64,000 nucleotides of DNA from JACPVF01 sp964502095 (GCA_964502095.1 CAZCUF010000004.1:219393-283392); one strand, 5' to 3'; numbered from the stretch's first letter, positions 35,717 to 44,880 are shown. Notes: generated by a model not told the origin, from the sequence alone. Numbers and translations are program-made.

Positions 35717-35993
35717 AACCTATTCCATGCTCGCCTTGCAAATGATACAAAAGCAAATCAAAAACGACCAGCCGAATCTCATGCTCATATTCTGACACAA
35801 AACTCGGGTCGCGGCGCGCCTTCTTCGTCACCTGCTCATAACTCGCGCCGCACACGGGACACGTCACAATGTAAAACGTGTGACCCGTGAATTCATCCAC
35901 GCGCACACCGAGCGTATCGCCGTGCGTCTCCGCCAGATGATTGTGGACTTCGGAGCGCTTGCCGCCAAACTCGCAATATGGACACTTGAACAT
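35703..35993 (-). CDS. Small zinc-finger/ribbon protein in the sulfur operon
   Basis: The 96-aa protein has CPYC near residue 4 with H-N-H (residues 17-21, C2H2-like) and a second pair CPVC near residue 47, so it probably binds one or two zinc ions. The C-terminal part (YEHEIRLVVFDLLLYHLQGEHG) is helical. Its last residues (GSVVE-stop) are encoded by the end of a palindromic repeat. It lies between emo-like and lbpA genes on the same strand. No function can be assigned; a structural or regulatory role in the sulfur pathway is a guess. Confidence 0.7.
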   Translation of the reverse strand: MFKCPYCEFGGKRSEVHNHLAETHGDTLGVRVDEFTGHTFYIVTCPVCGASYEQVTKKARRDPSFVSEYEHEIRLVVFDLLLYHLQGEHGIGSVVE

Positions 35994-36042
35994 GACGATA
36001 TTCGTTATTCGAGTATTCGATGTTCGATTATCGAATATCGCC

Positions 36043-38133
36043 TCATGCTGGACTTGGAACTACTTCAGCCACTGCAACCTCTTCCACCCCAACCGCCTCC
36101 GCCACCAACTGAATAATGTCGCGGACTTCGATTCTTCCTTCGTTGCCCGTCGTTTTGACCGCGTCGGAGTACATGATCATGTCTTTGGGACAAGTGACGA
36201 TGAAGAGTTGGATCTTCGCGTTTGCGCTTTCACCAAAGGTGGTCAACGCCTCCTTGATTCGATTCTCGGCGGGACGTTCGCCAGGCGCGACCTTGCCCAT
36301 CCAGATCTGACCGCCGCCTGCGCCGCAACAAAATGAATTTTCGCAGTTGCGCGGCATCTCGACGAACTCCACGCCGAGCAGTTCGAGCAGTTTGCGCGGA
36401 GCGGTGAATCCGCCGTTGTAGCGACCGAGATAACACGGGTCGTGGAAGGTGACCTTGTAATGCGCCAGCTTATTTTTGACCGTGAGTTTACCTTCTTCAA
36501 AAAGACGCAATAAAGTAACCGTGTAATGCTTCACTTCAAACTTCCCGCCGAATTGCGGATACTCGTTCTTGAGCGTGTTGAACGAATGCGGATCGGTCGT
36601 CACGATCTGTTTGAACTGCGCTTTGCCGAAGGCTTCCATATTCTGCTCGACGAGTTGCTCGAACAAACCTTCTTCGCCGACGCGGCGCACGTCATTGCCT
36701 GCGTTGGATTCATTTTGATACATGATTCCAAAATCAAGTCCAGCCTGATTGAAGAGACGCGCCACCAGTTTCGTATTCGGGACGACGCGCTCGTCGAACG
36801 AAGCGGTGTCGCCGACAAACCAGAGATGCTCGACAGGTTCTTCGGTCGCATTCTTGACGGGGAACTCCATCTCCTTCGCCCAGCGTCCGCGCAGACGTTT
36901 GCCTTTGCTCATCCAGTTTCCGTTGGTGGCGAGAGATTGAAGCGCGTTCTGCACGCCGCTGTCAATTTCGTAGCCGTCAATCAACATGCGGCGGCGGATG
37001 TCCACGATGTCTGCCATTGGTTCATTGCCGACGGGACAAACTCTTACACACGCGTAACACGTTGTGCAAGACCAAACCGCCTCAGGGGAGATAACAGCCT
37101 CGGTAAGCGGAACCAGCAAACGGTCGGGGTGAGAGCCGAAGGTCGCCTCCTTTAGAAGATAACGCTTGTTCACCTCCAAAGCCGAAGGGGAGAGCGGTCG
37201 CCCGTAAAAATTCGCGGGGCAGACATCCTGACAGCGATTGCATTGCACGCAGGCATAAGAATCCAAAACACGCTTCCACGAAAGATCGTGAATGTGCTTC
37301 GCGCCAGGGTCGAAAGTTTTTCCGTCAATCATCGTGAGCGGAATCGCAGGGTCGAGTTGACCGCGCGGATTCTGTTTGGCGAGTCCGAGATTGATGGGCG
37401 CCATAAAAAAGTGCGTGTGTTTGGAGCGCGAGAGATAGGGGATGATGAACATCACCCAGCCGATGCTGACCCACCACGCAACGTGAACACCCGTTTGCGA
37501 CGCGCCGAAAATTTTGTTGAGAAAACTTGCGAACGGCATGAACGGATCGGCGCCATCGGTGAGACGATAGGATTGACTCAACACGTGCGCGATGACGTGC
37601 ATGATGACGAAGATGTCCACGATAAGCGAGTCTGTGTTTTGCGCGCCCGCCTTGACCTTTGGATTCAATAAAATATTTTCACGAAACGCGAGCGCCTTGT
37701 CTTTGACGATGAAGCGGCGGACAAAGAAGACCGTGATGGCGATCAGCAGGAACATACTCATCACATCGGCGATGAGATTGAAGGCATTGACGAGTCCCGT
37801 CGGCGCGTTGGGGATGCGCCTGCCGCCGTAAACGAGATCGAAGCCAGGGATGAGTCCTTCGAGCGCGTCGAAGAGATTGACGAACGCGTAGGTGATGAGA
37901 CCGAAGAACAATCCCATGTGGATCGCGCTGAGCGATTTGCGCGCTTTGAAAATCGTCCGCTGAAACAAAACCGTGATTGCGGCTTTGACAAGACTCAACG
38001 GAACGTTCTTCAACTCGGGCGCGGGTCGTCCCTTGCGGATTGAGTCAACGATGACTTTGAATCCGTGAATCGTAAATCCCGCCGATGTCAGCGCGAGAAT
38101 GATGAAGATGATTTTTTCAATCGTTGTGAGCAA
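36043..38133 (-). CDS. emo: Membrane HdrD-like EtfAB:quinone oxidoreductase, Emo-like
   Basis: The 696-aa protein has about six transmembrane helices in residues 1-250 (NarI/HdrE-like, with several His). Two 4Fe-4S motifs follow (CVQCNRCQDVCP near 295, CTTCYACVRVCP near 356), then a C-terminal CCG domain (CYLGRYNGGFTAPRK then CCGAGGG near 600). This is the architecture of the EtfAB:menaquinone oxidoreductase described in EtfAB-containing sHdr clusters and in fatty-acid oxidation systems. It would reoxidise ETF and reduce menaquinone. The expected terminal CxxC reads CPKD, with one Cys missing. The etfB-etfA genes lie directly upstream. Confidence 0.88.
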   Translation of the reverse strand: MLTTIEKIIFIILALTSAGFTIHGFKVIVDSIRKGRPAPELKNVPLSLVKAAITVLFQRTIFKARKSLSAIHMGLFFGLITYAFVNLFDALEGLIPGFDLVYGGRRIPNAPTGLVNAFNLIADVMSMFLLIAITVFFVRRFIVKDKALAFRENILLNPKVKAGAQNTDSLIVDIFVIMHVIAHVLSQSYRLTDGADPFMPFASFLNKIFGASQTGVHVAWWVSIGWVMFIIPYLSRSKHTHFFMAPINLGLAKQNPRGQLDPAIPLTMIDGKTFDPGAKHIHDLSWKRVLDSYACVQCNRCQDVCPANFYGRPLSPSALEVNKRYLLKEATFGSHPDRLLVPLTEAVISPEAVWSCTTCYACVRVCPVGNEPMADIVDIRRRMLIDGYEIDSGVQNALQSLATNGNWMSKGKRLRGRWAKEMEFPVKNATEEPVEHLWFVGDTASFDERVVPNTKLVARLFNQAGLDFGIMYQNESNAGNDVRRVGEEGLFEQLVEQNMEAFGKAQFKQIVTTDPHSFNTLKNEYPQFGGKFEVKHYTVTLLRLFEEGKLTVKNKLAHYKVTFHDPCYLGRYNGGFTAPRKLLELLGVEFVEMPRNCENSFCCGAGGGQIWMGKVAPGERPAENRIKEALTTFGESANAKIQLFIVTCPKDMIMYSDAVKTTGNEGRIEVRDIIQLVAEAVGVEEVAVAEVVPSPA

Positions 38134-38158
38134 CGCGCCCTCCCGAAGAAAGTGCTTG

Positions 38159-38267
38159 GTAAATTAGGGAATGGTAAATTGGTAAAACTCACTTCCCGAT
38201 TCCCAATCTACCAATTACCAATCTACCAATCTATCAATCTACCAATCTACTAATCTACCAACTACAA
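38159..38267. repeat. AATTGGTA/TACCAATT micro-repeat array between etfA and emo
   Basis: About ten short degenerate units such as CTACCAAT and TACCAATTACC follow one another in the etfA-emo spacer and reach the end of etfA. The units are too short and irregular for a CRISPR array. Confidence 0.8.
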
Positions 38268-39200
38268 CAACTCCAACATCGCCTCAGCCACTTCGAACAA
38301 ATCCGCGGTCGCGCCGTAATGCGCCACGTTGAAGATCGGCGCTTTCTTATCCGTGTTGACCGCGATGATCAACTCGGCGCTCTTCATGCCTTCGAGATGT
38401 TCGGGCGCGCCAGAGATTCCGAGCATGAGATACAACTTCGGCTTGACCTTCAGCCCCGACTTGCCGACCTGTCGCGTGCGCGGCAGCCAGCCCGCATCCA
38501 CGACGGGACGCGAAGACGAAACGACCGCGCCAAGTTTTTCCGCCAACTCTTCTGCCAACTCAACATTATCTTTGCTTCCAATGCCGCGCCCGATCGAAAC
38601 CAACTTCGCCTGCGACGTGATGTCCACATCGCCGCCAGCGGGTTTGATCGCTTCGACAAATTTCACTTTCAATCCATCCAACGCGACAGGCGAAGCCATC
38701 GCTATTGCCGCCGTCGAGCCTTGTCCCGCTTCCACAGGGAACGAACCCGCAAGGCACGCCGCAATCGCCGTGTCGTCTTCGGGCGCGACCTCCGCGATCA
38801 TTTTGCCGCCGTACGCCTGGCAACTCATCGTCAAATCCGCGCCGATATTTTTCACATACGCCGCGCACGGTTTGCCGAGCCGCGCCGAAAGCCACGCCGC
38901 CAGATCCATGCCCGTCGCCGTCCAGCCGAACATCACCAACTTCGGCGACCTCTCCCTGACCAGCGCTTCGATGACTCTTCCATGCGCTTCGGGATTGAAT
39001 TGACTCAATGCCGCGTCGTCAATGTGGATGGTCGAATCAGACGCGAATACATTGGACGCGACTCCGCTTCCGACCACGACGGCAACTGCCTGCCCTCCCC
39101 AAGCCGACGCCAACTCTTTGGCTTTTCCCGCCAACTCAAACGACACATCGGAAAATTTTCCATCCATGTGTTCGGTGATTATGAATACGTCATTACTCAT
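38262..39200 (-). CDS. etfA: Electron transfer flavoprotein alpha subunit
   Basis: The 312-aa protein has the ETF alpha N-terminal fold (VFIITEHMDGKFSDVSFELAGKAKELA) and the C-terminal FAD-binding domain: GRGIGSKDNVELAEELAEKLGA near residue 205, SSRPVVDAGWLPRTRQVG near 230, LYLMLGISGAPEHLEGM near 260, then AVNTDKKAPIF. It forms a heterodimer with EtfB and shuttles electrons, presumably from the sHdr complex to Emo. The gene order etfB-etfA-emo is continuous on the minus strand. Length and motifs are typical. Confidence 0.95.
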   Translation of the reverse strand: MSNDVFIITEHMDGKFSDVSFELAGKAKELASAWGGQAVAVVVGSGVASNVFASDSTIHIDDAALSQFNPEAHGRVIEALVRERSPKLVMFGWTATGMDLAAWLSARLGKPCAAYVKNIGADLTMSCQAYGGKMIAEVAPEDDTAIAACLAGSFPVEAGQGSTAAIAMASPVALDGLKVKFVEAIKPAGGDVDITSQAKLVSIGRGIGSKDNVELAEELAEKLGAVVSSSRPVVDAGWLPRTRQVGKSGLKVKPKLYLMLGISGAPEHLEGMKSAELIIAVNTDKKAPIFNVAHYGATADLFEVAEAMLELL

Positions 39201-39234
39201 TTGCGTGTCTCCTCATTATGAACCGCTGGTCGAG

Positions 39235-39352
39235 TAGCGAGCGCTCTTTGCGAGCGTATCGAGACCAGCACGTTCCAAGAAAGCGATTGTTTGCATGTTA
39301 CGGGTGGTCTCGATACGTCCCGCGAAAACCATGCGGGACTACTCGACCACCG
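39235..39352. repeat. Inverted pair of GGTCGAG elements between etfB and etfA
   Basis: Copy 39235-39269 starts GCTGGTCGAGTAGCG and ends CGTATCGAGACCAGC. Copy 39303-39352 starts GGTGGTCTCGATACG and ends CTACTCGACCACCG, in reverse orientation. Confidence 0.88.
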
Positions 39353-39355
39353 AAT

Positions 39356-40111
39356 TTACGCCAGACCTTTGCTCTTCAACAACTCCACGATCTTCGCCGC
39401 GACTTCCTTCGACGAACCCGTCAACATTTCCGCGTGACCCGTCGCCACAGGCGGAGCCATTTTCTTGAACGTGATCCCCGCGCCCGCCTCACCCGACGGC
39501 GCGACCTTCTCCACCGTTGCAGTCTGCGCGATCTGCCTCACCTTGCTGATCGGCGCATAGCGCGGCGGCTTGGACGCGGCTTGGACTCCCACGACCATCG
39601 GCAATGTGACCGCGTACTTCGCTCCGAATCCGCCAGCAAATTCCTTGTTGACCGTCGCGGTATTGCCGCTCACTTCCACAGCGCTGACACCGCCAATGTA
39701 CGGCATATCGAGATACGCAGCGATCATCGCCCCAACTTGACCATCCAAATCGTTCGACGCCTGCACGCCTGCAAAGATGATTTCGGGCGCGAGTCCCTTA
39801 ATCGCCTCCGCCAACCACTTGGCTTGTTGATGCGAGTCCGCGGCGGGATCATCGCCTGTGATCTTGACCGCTTTATCCGCGCCTTTTGCCAGCGCGAGAT
39901 GGAGAACGTTATCCAATTCCCCAATCAAGTCCACACCGATGACCGTCACCGTTCCACCGACGGCTTCCTTCACCAGCACGGCTTGCTCAATGGATTGCTC
40001 GTCGAATTCGTTCAGCACAAAATCCACCGAGTCGAAGTCCACGTTATTACCTTTGACGGGCAGGTCATCGGCAATGCTGGGGATATGTTTGATGGCTACT
40101 ACAATGTTCAT
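39356..40111 (-). CDS. etfB: Electron transfer flavoprotein beta subunit
   Basis: The 251-aa protein matches EtfB: MNIVVAIKHIPS start, VDFVLNEFDEQSIEQAVLVKE near residue 30, DLDGQVGAMIAAYLDMPYIG near 120 and VVGVQAASKPPRYAPISK near 180 (the family signature region). With EtfA it binds FAD and a nucleotide. Its place downstream of the HdrC-HdrB fusion and upstream of etfA and emo suggests it takes electrons from the sHdr complex. Whether it bifurcates electrons cannot be told from sequence alone. Confidence 0.95.
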   Translation of the reverse strand: MNIVVAIKHIPSIADDLPVKGNNVDFDSVDFVLNEFDEQSIEQAVLVKEAVGGTVTVIGVDLIGELDNVLHLALAKGADKAVKITGDDPAADSHQQAKWLAEAIKGLAPEIIFAGVQASNDLDGQVGAMIAAYLDMPYIGGVSAVEVSGNTATVNKEFAGGFGAKYAVTLPMVVGVQAASKPPRYAPISKVRQIAQTATVEKVAPSGEAGAGITFKKMAPPVATGHAEMLTGSSKEVAAKIVELLKSKGLA

Positions 40112-40132
40112 TCAGAAAATCTCCTATTGGAT

Positions 40133-40211
40133 GTCATTGCAAGCGTTCTTTGCGAAGCAATCTCAAAGTTAAGTCGGGGATTGCTTCGTCGCTCTGCTCC
40201 TCGCAATGACA
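40133..40211. repeat. GTCATTGC...GCAATGAC dispersed repeat upstream of etfB
   Basis: The outer arms GTCATTGC and GCAATGAC with inner GCGAAGCAATC and GATTGCTTCGTCGC form a long imperfect hairpin. This repeat type (GAGGAGCGAAGCAATC) is common in bacterial genomes and unrelated to the GGTCGAG elements in neighbouring spacers. Confidence 0.8.
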
Positions 40212-40221
40212 TTGAAATTAA

Positions 40222-41499
40222 TTACTCACCTCTCATCGACCTATCCAACAACTCCAAAATATCCAACACATCCACATGCTCATTGCCCGTGGACTTGACC
40301 GCGTCGGTGAAGCGCGAGACTTCAAAGGGACAAGCCACTGCCAGCACGTCCGCGCCCGTGGACGCAGCTTCCATGGCGCGTTTTTCGGAGAGGCGCATGG
40401 TGGTGTGCTTGGCAGTGAAGGAGTCCATCCACATACCGCCGCCCCCGCCGCCACAACAGTAACCGTTTTCGCGGTTGCGCCCCATCTCGACCAGTTCCAC
40501 GCCAGGGATGGCTTGCAATAGTTGACGCGGCGCTTCGTATTCGCCGTTGTGACGTCCGAGATAGCACGGATCGTGATAGGTGATCTTTTTATTGACGGGA
40601 TGTTTGAGCATCGGCTTGAGTTGGTCGAGATAGCGAACCAAAAAAGTTGAGTAATGAACGATGGGGCGCTCGAAACCATATTTGGGATACACGTTCTTGA
40701 AGGCATTCAACTCATGCGGACCTGTGACCACGAGTTCCTTCCACTCGTACTTATTGAAGGTCTCGATGTTGTACTCGGTCATCATCTCGAAGAGACCCTT
40801 CTCACCAGCCAAACGCTGGGAGTCGGCGTCGTCTTTTTCCTCCTTGCCGAGAATGGCGAAGTCAATGCCGAGAGCGTTGAAGATTCGCGCGGCCGCGGAT
40901 GCCGCGTCAATGCCGCGCGGATGATACGAAGGATACGAGCCGACATACCAAAGCACATCCACAGGACGCGCCACATCTTTGATGATCGGCACAGGCACGC
41001 CCGCGTTTTGAATCCATGCGTCGCGTTTGCGTTGCGGTTGTCCGAGCGGGTTGCCCGATTTGGCGGTATTTTCAAAAGCCTGTTGCAACTCAGGCGGGAC
41101 AAATTTTCCGTCAAGGATCGCCTGCTCGCGCGCGGCGGGCATGATCTTGACCATGTTCACTTCCTTGGGACACACGCGCAGACAGTTGGCGCATGTCGTA
41201 CAAAGCCACAGTTCGGGCGCCTCGGTCAAGTCCATGCCTGTTTGGGCATAGCGATACAACTTGCGCGGACCATAATTCCCAACCACATCCACAGGGCAGA
41301 CGGCGACGCACTTGGCGCACTGATAACAATTCGCAAACGATTCCGCGTTGGGGATGTCCGCGATCTTTTCGATCAGTTCGGGCGTGTACTCGAAGATCAC
41401 CCGTTGTTCGAACATGCGGTTCCAATGACCCGAAACATCCACGCCGTCTACGATGACATTTTCTTTTTCCACATATTTCGCTTTGATTGGACCAGCCAT
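40222..41499 (-). CDS. shdrB3: Fused HdrC-HdrB (sHdrB3-like) Fe-S subunit
   Basis: The 425-aa protein joins a HdrC-like N-terminal domain with two 4Fe-4S motifs (CYQCAKCVAVCP near residue 57, CTTCANCLRVCP near 100) and a HdrB-like C-terminal CCG domain (CYLGRHNGEYEAPRQ near 310, CCGGGGGGMWM near 346). The terminal CxxC of the canonical CCG motif reads CPFE, so one Cys is missing, as in the membrane protein at 36043. No transmembrane helix is present. In EtfAB-type sHdr clusters such a fused subunit takes the place of separate HdrC2 and HdrB2. It likely links sHdr chemistry to EtfAB, encoded directly downstream. Confidence 0.87.
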   Translation of the reverse strand: MAGPIKAKYVEKENVIVDGVDVSGHWNRMFEQRVIFEYTPELIEKIADIPNAESFANCYQCAKCVAVCPVDVVGNYGPRKLYRYAQTGMDLTEAPELWLCTTCANCLRVCPKEVNMVKIMPAAREQAILDGKFVPPELQQAFENTAKSGNPLGQPQRKRDAWIQNAGVPVPIIKDVARPVDVLWYVGSYPSYHPRGIDAASAAARIFNALGIDFAILGKEEKDDADSQRLAGEKGLFEMMTEYNIETFNKYEWKELVVTGPHELNAFKNVYPKYGFERPIVHYSTFLVRYLDQLKPMLKHPVNKKITYHDPCYLGRHNGEYEAPRQLLQAIPGVELVEMGRNRENGYCCGGGGGGMWMDSFTAKHTTMRLSEKRAMEAASTGADVLAVACPFEVSRFTDAVKSTGNEHVDVLDILELLDRSMRGE

Positions 41500-41528
41500 A
41501 AGTTATGGTCTCCTATTTATTTATGCTC

Positions 41529-41664
41529 GGTGGTCGAGTAGCCCCGTGTTCGTTGGGGCGTATCGAGGCCGCCACGCCGTAGAGCAACTTTTGTTACGAG
41601 ATTTTGTATGCGCACCTGATGGTCTCGATACGAGCGAGGCGAACACTCGCTCTACTCGACCATC
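41529..41664. repeat. Inverted pair of GGTCGAG elements upstream of the HdrC-HdrB fusion
   Basis: Copy 41529-41574 starts GGTGGTCGAGTAGCCCCG and ends CGTATCGAGGCCGCC. Copy 41618-41664 starts GATGGTCTCGATACG and ends CTACTCGACCATC. The second supplies the stop codon of the hyp gene. Confidence 0.87.
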
Positions 41665-42443
41665 GGAGTTTCATTGTTAACTTTCGGCAACCCAAGCAGC
41701 CTCCGCGCCATATTCGGCAGGGACGGTAGCAACTCATTGAAGTCGCGGCTCAAACGCCAGCTGGTCGAGCCGTACATGTACACACCATAAGCGCAAGCGA
41801 GAAAAGCGCTGTTCGCAAATGGAGCGCGTTTCGCGTTGCTCGTTAACTCATCCACAAACAGACCTGTGCCTTCGGCAAACTTCATGCTCATCGCCGTCAC
41901 CGCGCCGACGCGGGCGTATCCATCCGCGAGATTTTCGGCGAGCAGGTTGTGGGTACTACCCGCCAGCAATGGAAGAATCCCTGTTCCAGTTGTTGGGTCC
42001 CACAACCAGCGAGTCCACAGCCAATGCTCTGTTGGGTTTGTGTTATGCAAAAGTCCAGAGGCGAGTTCGAGAGCGAGACGGGTATCGAGCGCGTTCAACG
42101 TTTCGACGAACGTTGCGACTCGCACAGGCGTTGGCGCTTCGCCGTTTAGTAATTGCTCAAAGATGGTGAAGTCACCTTGCGAAAAGTAATTGGTAATTGT
42201 GCGGGCATTTGCTTTGGTGTGCGCGACAGCAGAAGCGATGTCAGTGAAGGAAGATGTCAACGAAGCAGAGTCAAGCCGAAGGTCGGAAAAGAAGCGGGCG
42301 TGACGTTCCGCCAATTCATCCGCTATCGCAATCACATCCTCAGGCGCGACCTGCGCGAGCGACTCTTCCAACGCCTTGTGCAATTCAGGGTCGTCGGGTC
42401 CCGTCTTTTGCTTGATGATGTGACTCTGTCGTTGAGGTAACAT
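41652..42443 (-). CDS. Hypothetical protein of the sHdr cluster (Hyp)
   Basis: The 263-aa mostly helical protein follows hdrA, as an uncharacterised hyp gene commonly does in sHdr clusters. Features include an acidic helix (PEDVIAIADELAERHARFFSDL), a central FVETLNALDTRLALELASGLLH and hydrophobic ILPLLAGSTHNLLAENLADGYA. There are few Cys (one, near residue 217), so it is unlikely to bind Fe-S. The last residues (PMVE-stop) come from a palindromic repeat that provides the TAG. A small micro-repeat gives TNYFSQG near residue 86. The role is unknown; probably an accessory of the complex. Confidence 0.68.
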   Translation of the reverse strand: MLPQRQSHIIKQKTGPDDPELHKALEESLAQVAPEDVIAIADELAERHARFFSDLRLDSASLTSSFTDIASAVAHTKANARTITNYFSQGDFTIFEQLLNGEAPTPVRVATFVETLNALDTRLALELASGLLHNTNPTEHWLWTRWLWDPTTGTGILPLLAGSTHNLLAENLADGYARVGAVTAMSMKFAEGTGLFVDELTSNAKRAPFANSAFLACAYGVYMYGSTSWRLSRDFNELLPSLPNMARRLLGLPKVNNETPMVE

Positions 42444-42472
42444 AGATCGAGTAACGCAAAATTAATTTTGCG

Positions 42473-43519
42473 TTACGCCCTCACCAACGCCATCGCGCGC
42501 GCCGCCGCAAGACCAGCGGATGAAATCGAGTCGTTCAAATCGGCAGGACCCGCCGCCGCGCCCGCCACAAAAATTCCTGGCACGGATGTGGCAACCATAT
42601 CGAGTCCGCCCGCGCCGCCCGCTTCGATGAAGCCGTATTTATTTTGTTGCACGCCCATCAGTTGCGCGATGGCGCGCGTGCCAGCGCTTGGCTCCATGCC
42701 GATCGAAAGCACAACCATGTCCATCGTCACTTCCATCGGACGCGACATCGTCGTATCTTCGCCGCGAATCAAAAGTTGGTCGCCCTTCTTCAACACCTCG
42801 CTGATAACGCCCTTCACATAATTGACTTTATATTTTTCCTGCGCGGGCCAATAAATTTCATTTTCCCAATAACCGTACATGCGCATGTCAATATAAAAAA
42901 TCATCACGCGGCTGTCGGGCAATTGTTCGCGCAGTTCAATCGCCTGCTTGCTCGCGATGCCGCAACAAACTTTCGAGCAATACTCGTTGCCGATTTGCCT
43001 GTCACGCGAACCCACGCATTGGATGAACGCAATCTTTTTCGGCGCTTCGCCGTTCGACGGGCGCACGACGTTATGCTCCCTCAACATCTTTTCCAAATCG
43101 GTGAGCGTGATGACATCGGGAAACGAATAGTAGTTATAGTATTGCGTGGCGCGACCTGGATCGAAATGCTGGAAGCCCGTTGCGATGATGACTGATCCGA
43201 CATTAAGCGACTCGGCGACCCCGCCCGCTTCAATCTCGACGTTGAAGTTGCCAGCGCTCCCAGACATTCCCTTCACTTCGGCTTGATACTTCACCTGCAC
43301 GTTGGCGTGACTCGTGACCGACGCGGCGAGTTCCGCCATCGCTTCCGACGCGTCGCGCCAGTGATGAGTCAACTTGGCGTAACTCTCGCGGTCGGGCGTG
43401 CCGCCGAGACGCTCGCGCTTTTCGATGAGTATCGCTTCCCCGCCCAGTTCCGCGACAGACCGCGCCGCTTCCAATCCCGCAGGACCTCCCCCGATGATAA
43501 GTACTTTGCCAGATGTCAT
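42473..43519 (-). CDS. shdrA: sHdrA flavoprotein subunit
   Basis: The 348-aa protein begins with a Rossmann FAD motif, VLIIGGGPAGLEAARSVAELGG, and a second nucleotide-binding stretch SVIIATGFQHFDPG near residue 110. A Cys cluster YCSKVCCGIASKQAIEL near residue 180 is typical of HdrA-like proteins that bind an atypical Fe-S cluster. It is about half the length of methanogen HdrA, as expected for sHdrA. It would form the core of the sHdr complex with HdrB1 and HdrC1, encoded just upstream. The C-terminal SVPGIFVAGAAAGPADLNDSISS completes the FAD site. Confidence 0.92.
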   Translation of the reverse strand: MTSGKVLIIGGGPAGLEAARSVAELGGEAILIEKRERLGGTPDRESYAKLTHHWRDASEAMAELAASVTSHANVQVKYQAEVKGMSGSAGNFNVEIEAGGVAESLNVGSVIIATGFQHFDPGRATQYYNYYSFPDVITLTDLEKMLREHNVVRPSNGEAPKKIAFIQCVGSRDRQIGNEYCSKVCCGIASKQAIELREQLPDSRVMIFYIDMRMYGYWENEIYWPAQEKYKVNYVKGVISEVLKKGDQLLIRGEDTTMSRPMEVTMDMVVLSIGMEPSAGTRAIAQLMGVQQNKYGFIEAGGAGGLDMVATSVPGIFVAGAAAGPADLNDSISSAGLAAARAMALVRA

Positions 43520-43535
43520 GTATTCCTCCAGAATT

Positions 43536-43652
43536 CGGTGATTGAGTAGGCGGTGTTCGTCCGCCGTATCGAAACCACCAATTTCATTTAAAACTTTTTA
43601 TTTCATGTTTACTTGTCGTTGCTGGTTTCGATACCTTCGTACTCAACCAGCG
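43536..43652. repeat. Inverted pair of GGTCGAG-like elements between hdrB1 and hdrA
   Basis: Copy 43536-43579 starts CGGTGATTGAGTAGGCGG and ends CGTATCGAAACCACC. Copy 43621-43652 starts GCTGGTTTCGATACC and ends CGTACTCAACCAGCG. Both are diverged versions. Confidence 0.78.
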
Positions 43653-43662
43653 AAATTATTCT

Positions 43663-44880
43663 TCATGCCGTCAAATTGACAGGCTTATCCGCGTCTTCCC
43701 ACGTAATCCCAGATTTCGTCCCCGCGCGGATCGCGTCGAGGTCCGCCTGGAATTCATCCCAATATTTCTGCCAGTTGATTCCGAGTTTCTCCAAAAATGG
43801 ACGCCAATCCGTCGAATGCCAGTGGAACTGCACCACGCGGAACGGATGCGCGCCCATCGCCAGCGCGGCAACTTGCGCGTCGGAGAGAACGGGGATGCCT
43901 ACTTTGCGGTCATGCGCCTTCGCCGCGAATTGACTCTTGTCAAGCGTGGTCACGCAACCCGTATCGTGAGTCACCGTCAAATCGGGATTGACTTCATTCT
44001 TCATCGTCTCGATTTTGCGAAGCACCGCAAACGAACGTGTGAAGTCGCGTTGTACGAGGACGTGGCGGAATCCGAATCCGCAACAATCGAACCAGGTGGA
44101 ATAATCCGCGACATTGATGCCGAGAGACTCAAGCATAGCAGTGACAACGGCAGTGCGCTGTCCGCCGTAGATTTCGGGATCGTAGATGGCGTCTTCGGCG
44201 ACGATTTTGTAGTAATGGCAGGCAGGGTGAACCGTCGCGGTGATCGGACTCATGTCCACGAGTTGGCGTTCTTTGAATCTGTCGCGCATGGCGTACACCC
44301 ATTCGCTGTAATGGACGATCTCTTCAGGGATAACCAGCGGCTTGCCCATCTTGTCGAGGATGCGGCGGACATCATCGCGCAGTTCCTTGTGATGCACAAG
44401 TTGTTCGCGGATCTCCTTGTAATGTCCGAACGACGTGCCGCAGTGAATCAATGGGAAGTATCCCGTCTCGTACGCGGCAGCGAAGTTACGCGACATGACG
44501 GCGGCTTGTCCCACCGCGTTGGAGGCGGCGGAGGCGTAATAATTCCAGCCCGTGCAGGAGGTCTGGTCGGTGGGATCGTGATAATCCAAATTGAATTGAC
44601 GATGAAGCCACAAAATGGACGAAGCATAGCCAGGGATGTGTCCGCAATGACCGCAGGATTTATGATGCCAGGTATGCTCGATGGGAATCTTCTTCATGCG
44701 CCCATATTTGGTCGGGAACTCGATGGTATCGCCTTTCATTCTTTGCAGGACAATCTCACCCTTCGCTTCGAGTTCCAGCAGGCGGTCATGCATATCGTCG
44801 GTCGGCGCAACTTGCGCATCGCGCACAACGGGATGCGATTTTCGTTCCAGGATCTGTTCGACGGTGGTTAATTCGGTCAT
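43663..44880 (-). CDS. shdrB1: sHdrB1 subunit
   Basis: The 405-aa protein has HdrB/CCG-domain features: HKSCGHCGHIPGYASS near residue 75, SCTGWNYYASAASNAVG near 108, HPACHYY near 220, WFDCCGFGF near 263 and HDTGCVTT near 305. These cysteines should hold noncubane-type 4Fe-4S clusters as in heterodisulfide reductase. The length is larger than methanogen HdrB but fits sHdrB1. In sulfur oxidisers it is thought to act on the sulfur-loaded lipoate of LbpA or a derived disulfide. The gene order hdrC1-hdrB1-hdrA is conserved. Confidence 0.9.
   Translation of the reverse strand: MTELTTVEQILERKSHPVVRDAQVAPTDDMHDRLLELEAKGEIVLQRMKGDTIEFPTKYGRMKKIPIEHTWHHKSCGHCGHIPGYASSILWLHRQFNLDYHDPTDQTSCTGWNYYASAASNAVGQAAVMSRNFAAAYETGYFPLIHCGTSFGHYKEIREQLVHHKELRDDVRRILDKMGKPLVIPEEIVHYSEWVYAMRDRFKERQLVDMSPITATVHPACHYYKIVAEDAIYDPEIYGGQRTAVVTAMLESLGINVADYSTWFDCCGFGFRHVLVQRDFTRSFAVLRKIETMKNEVNPDLTVTHDTGCVTTLDKSQFAAKAHDRKVGIPVLSDAQVAALAMGAHPFRVVQFHWHSTDWRPFLEKLGINWQKYWDEFQADLDAIRAGTKSGITWEDADKPVNLTA

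Noticed and set aside
38159..38267. Possible CRISPR array between etfA and emo
   Set aside because: Units are about 8-14 bases, irregular, with no spacers of constant length and no cas genes.
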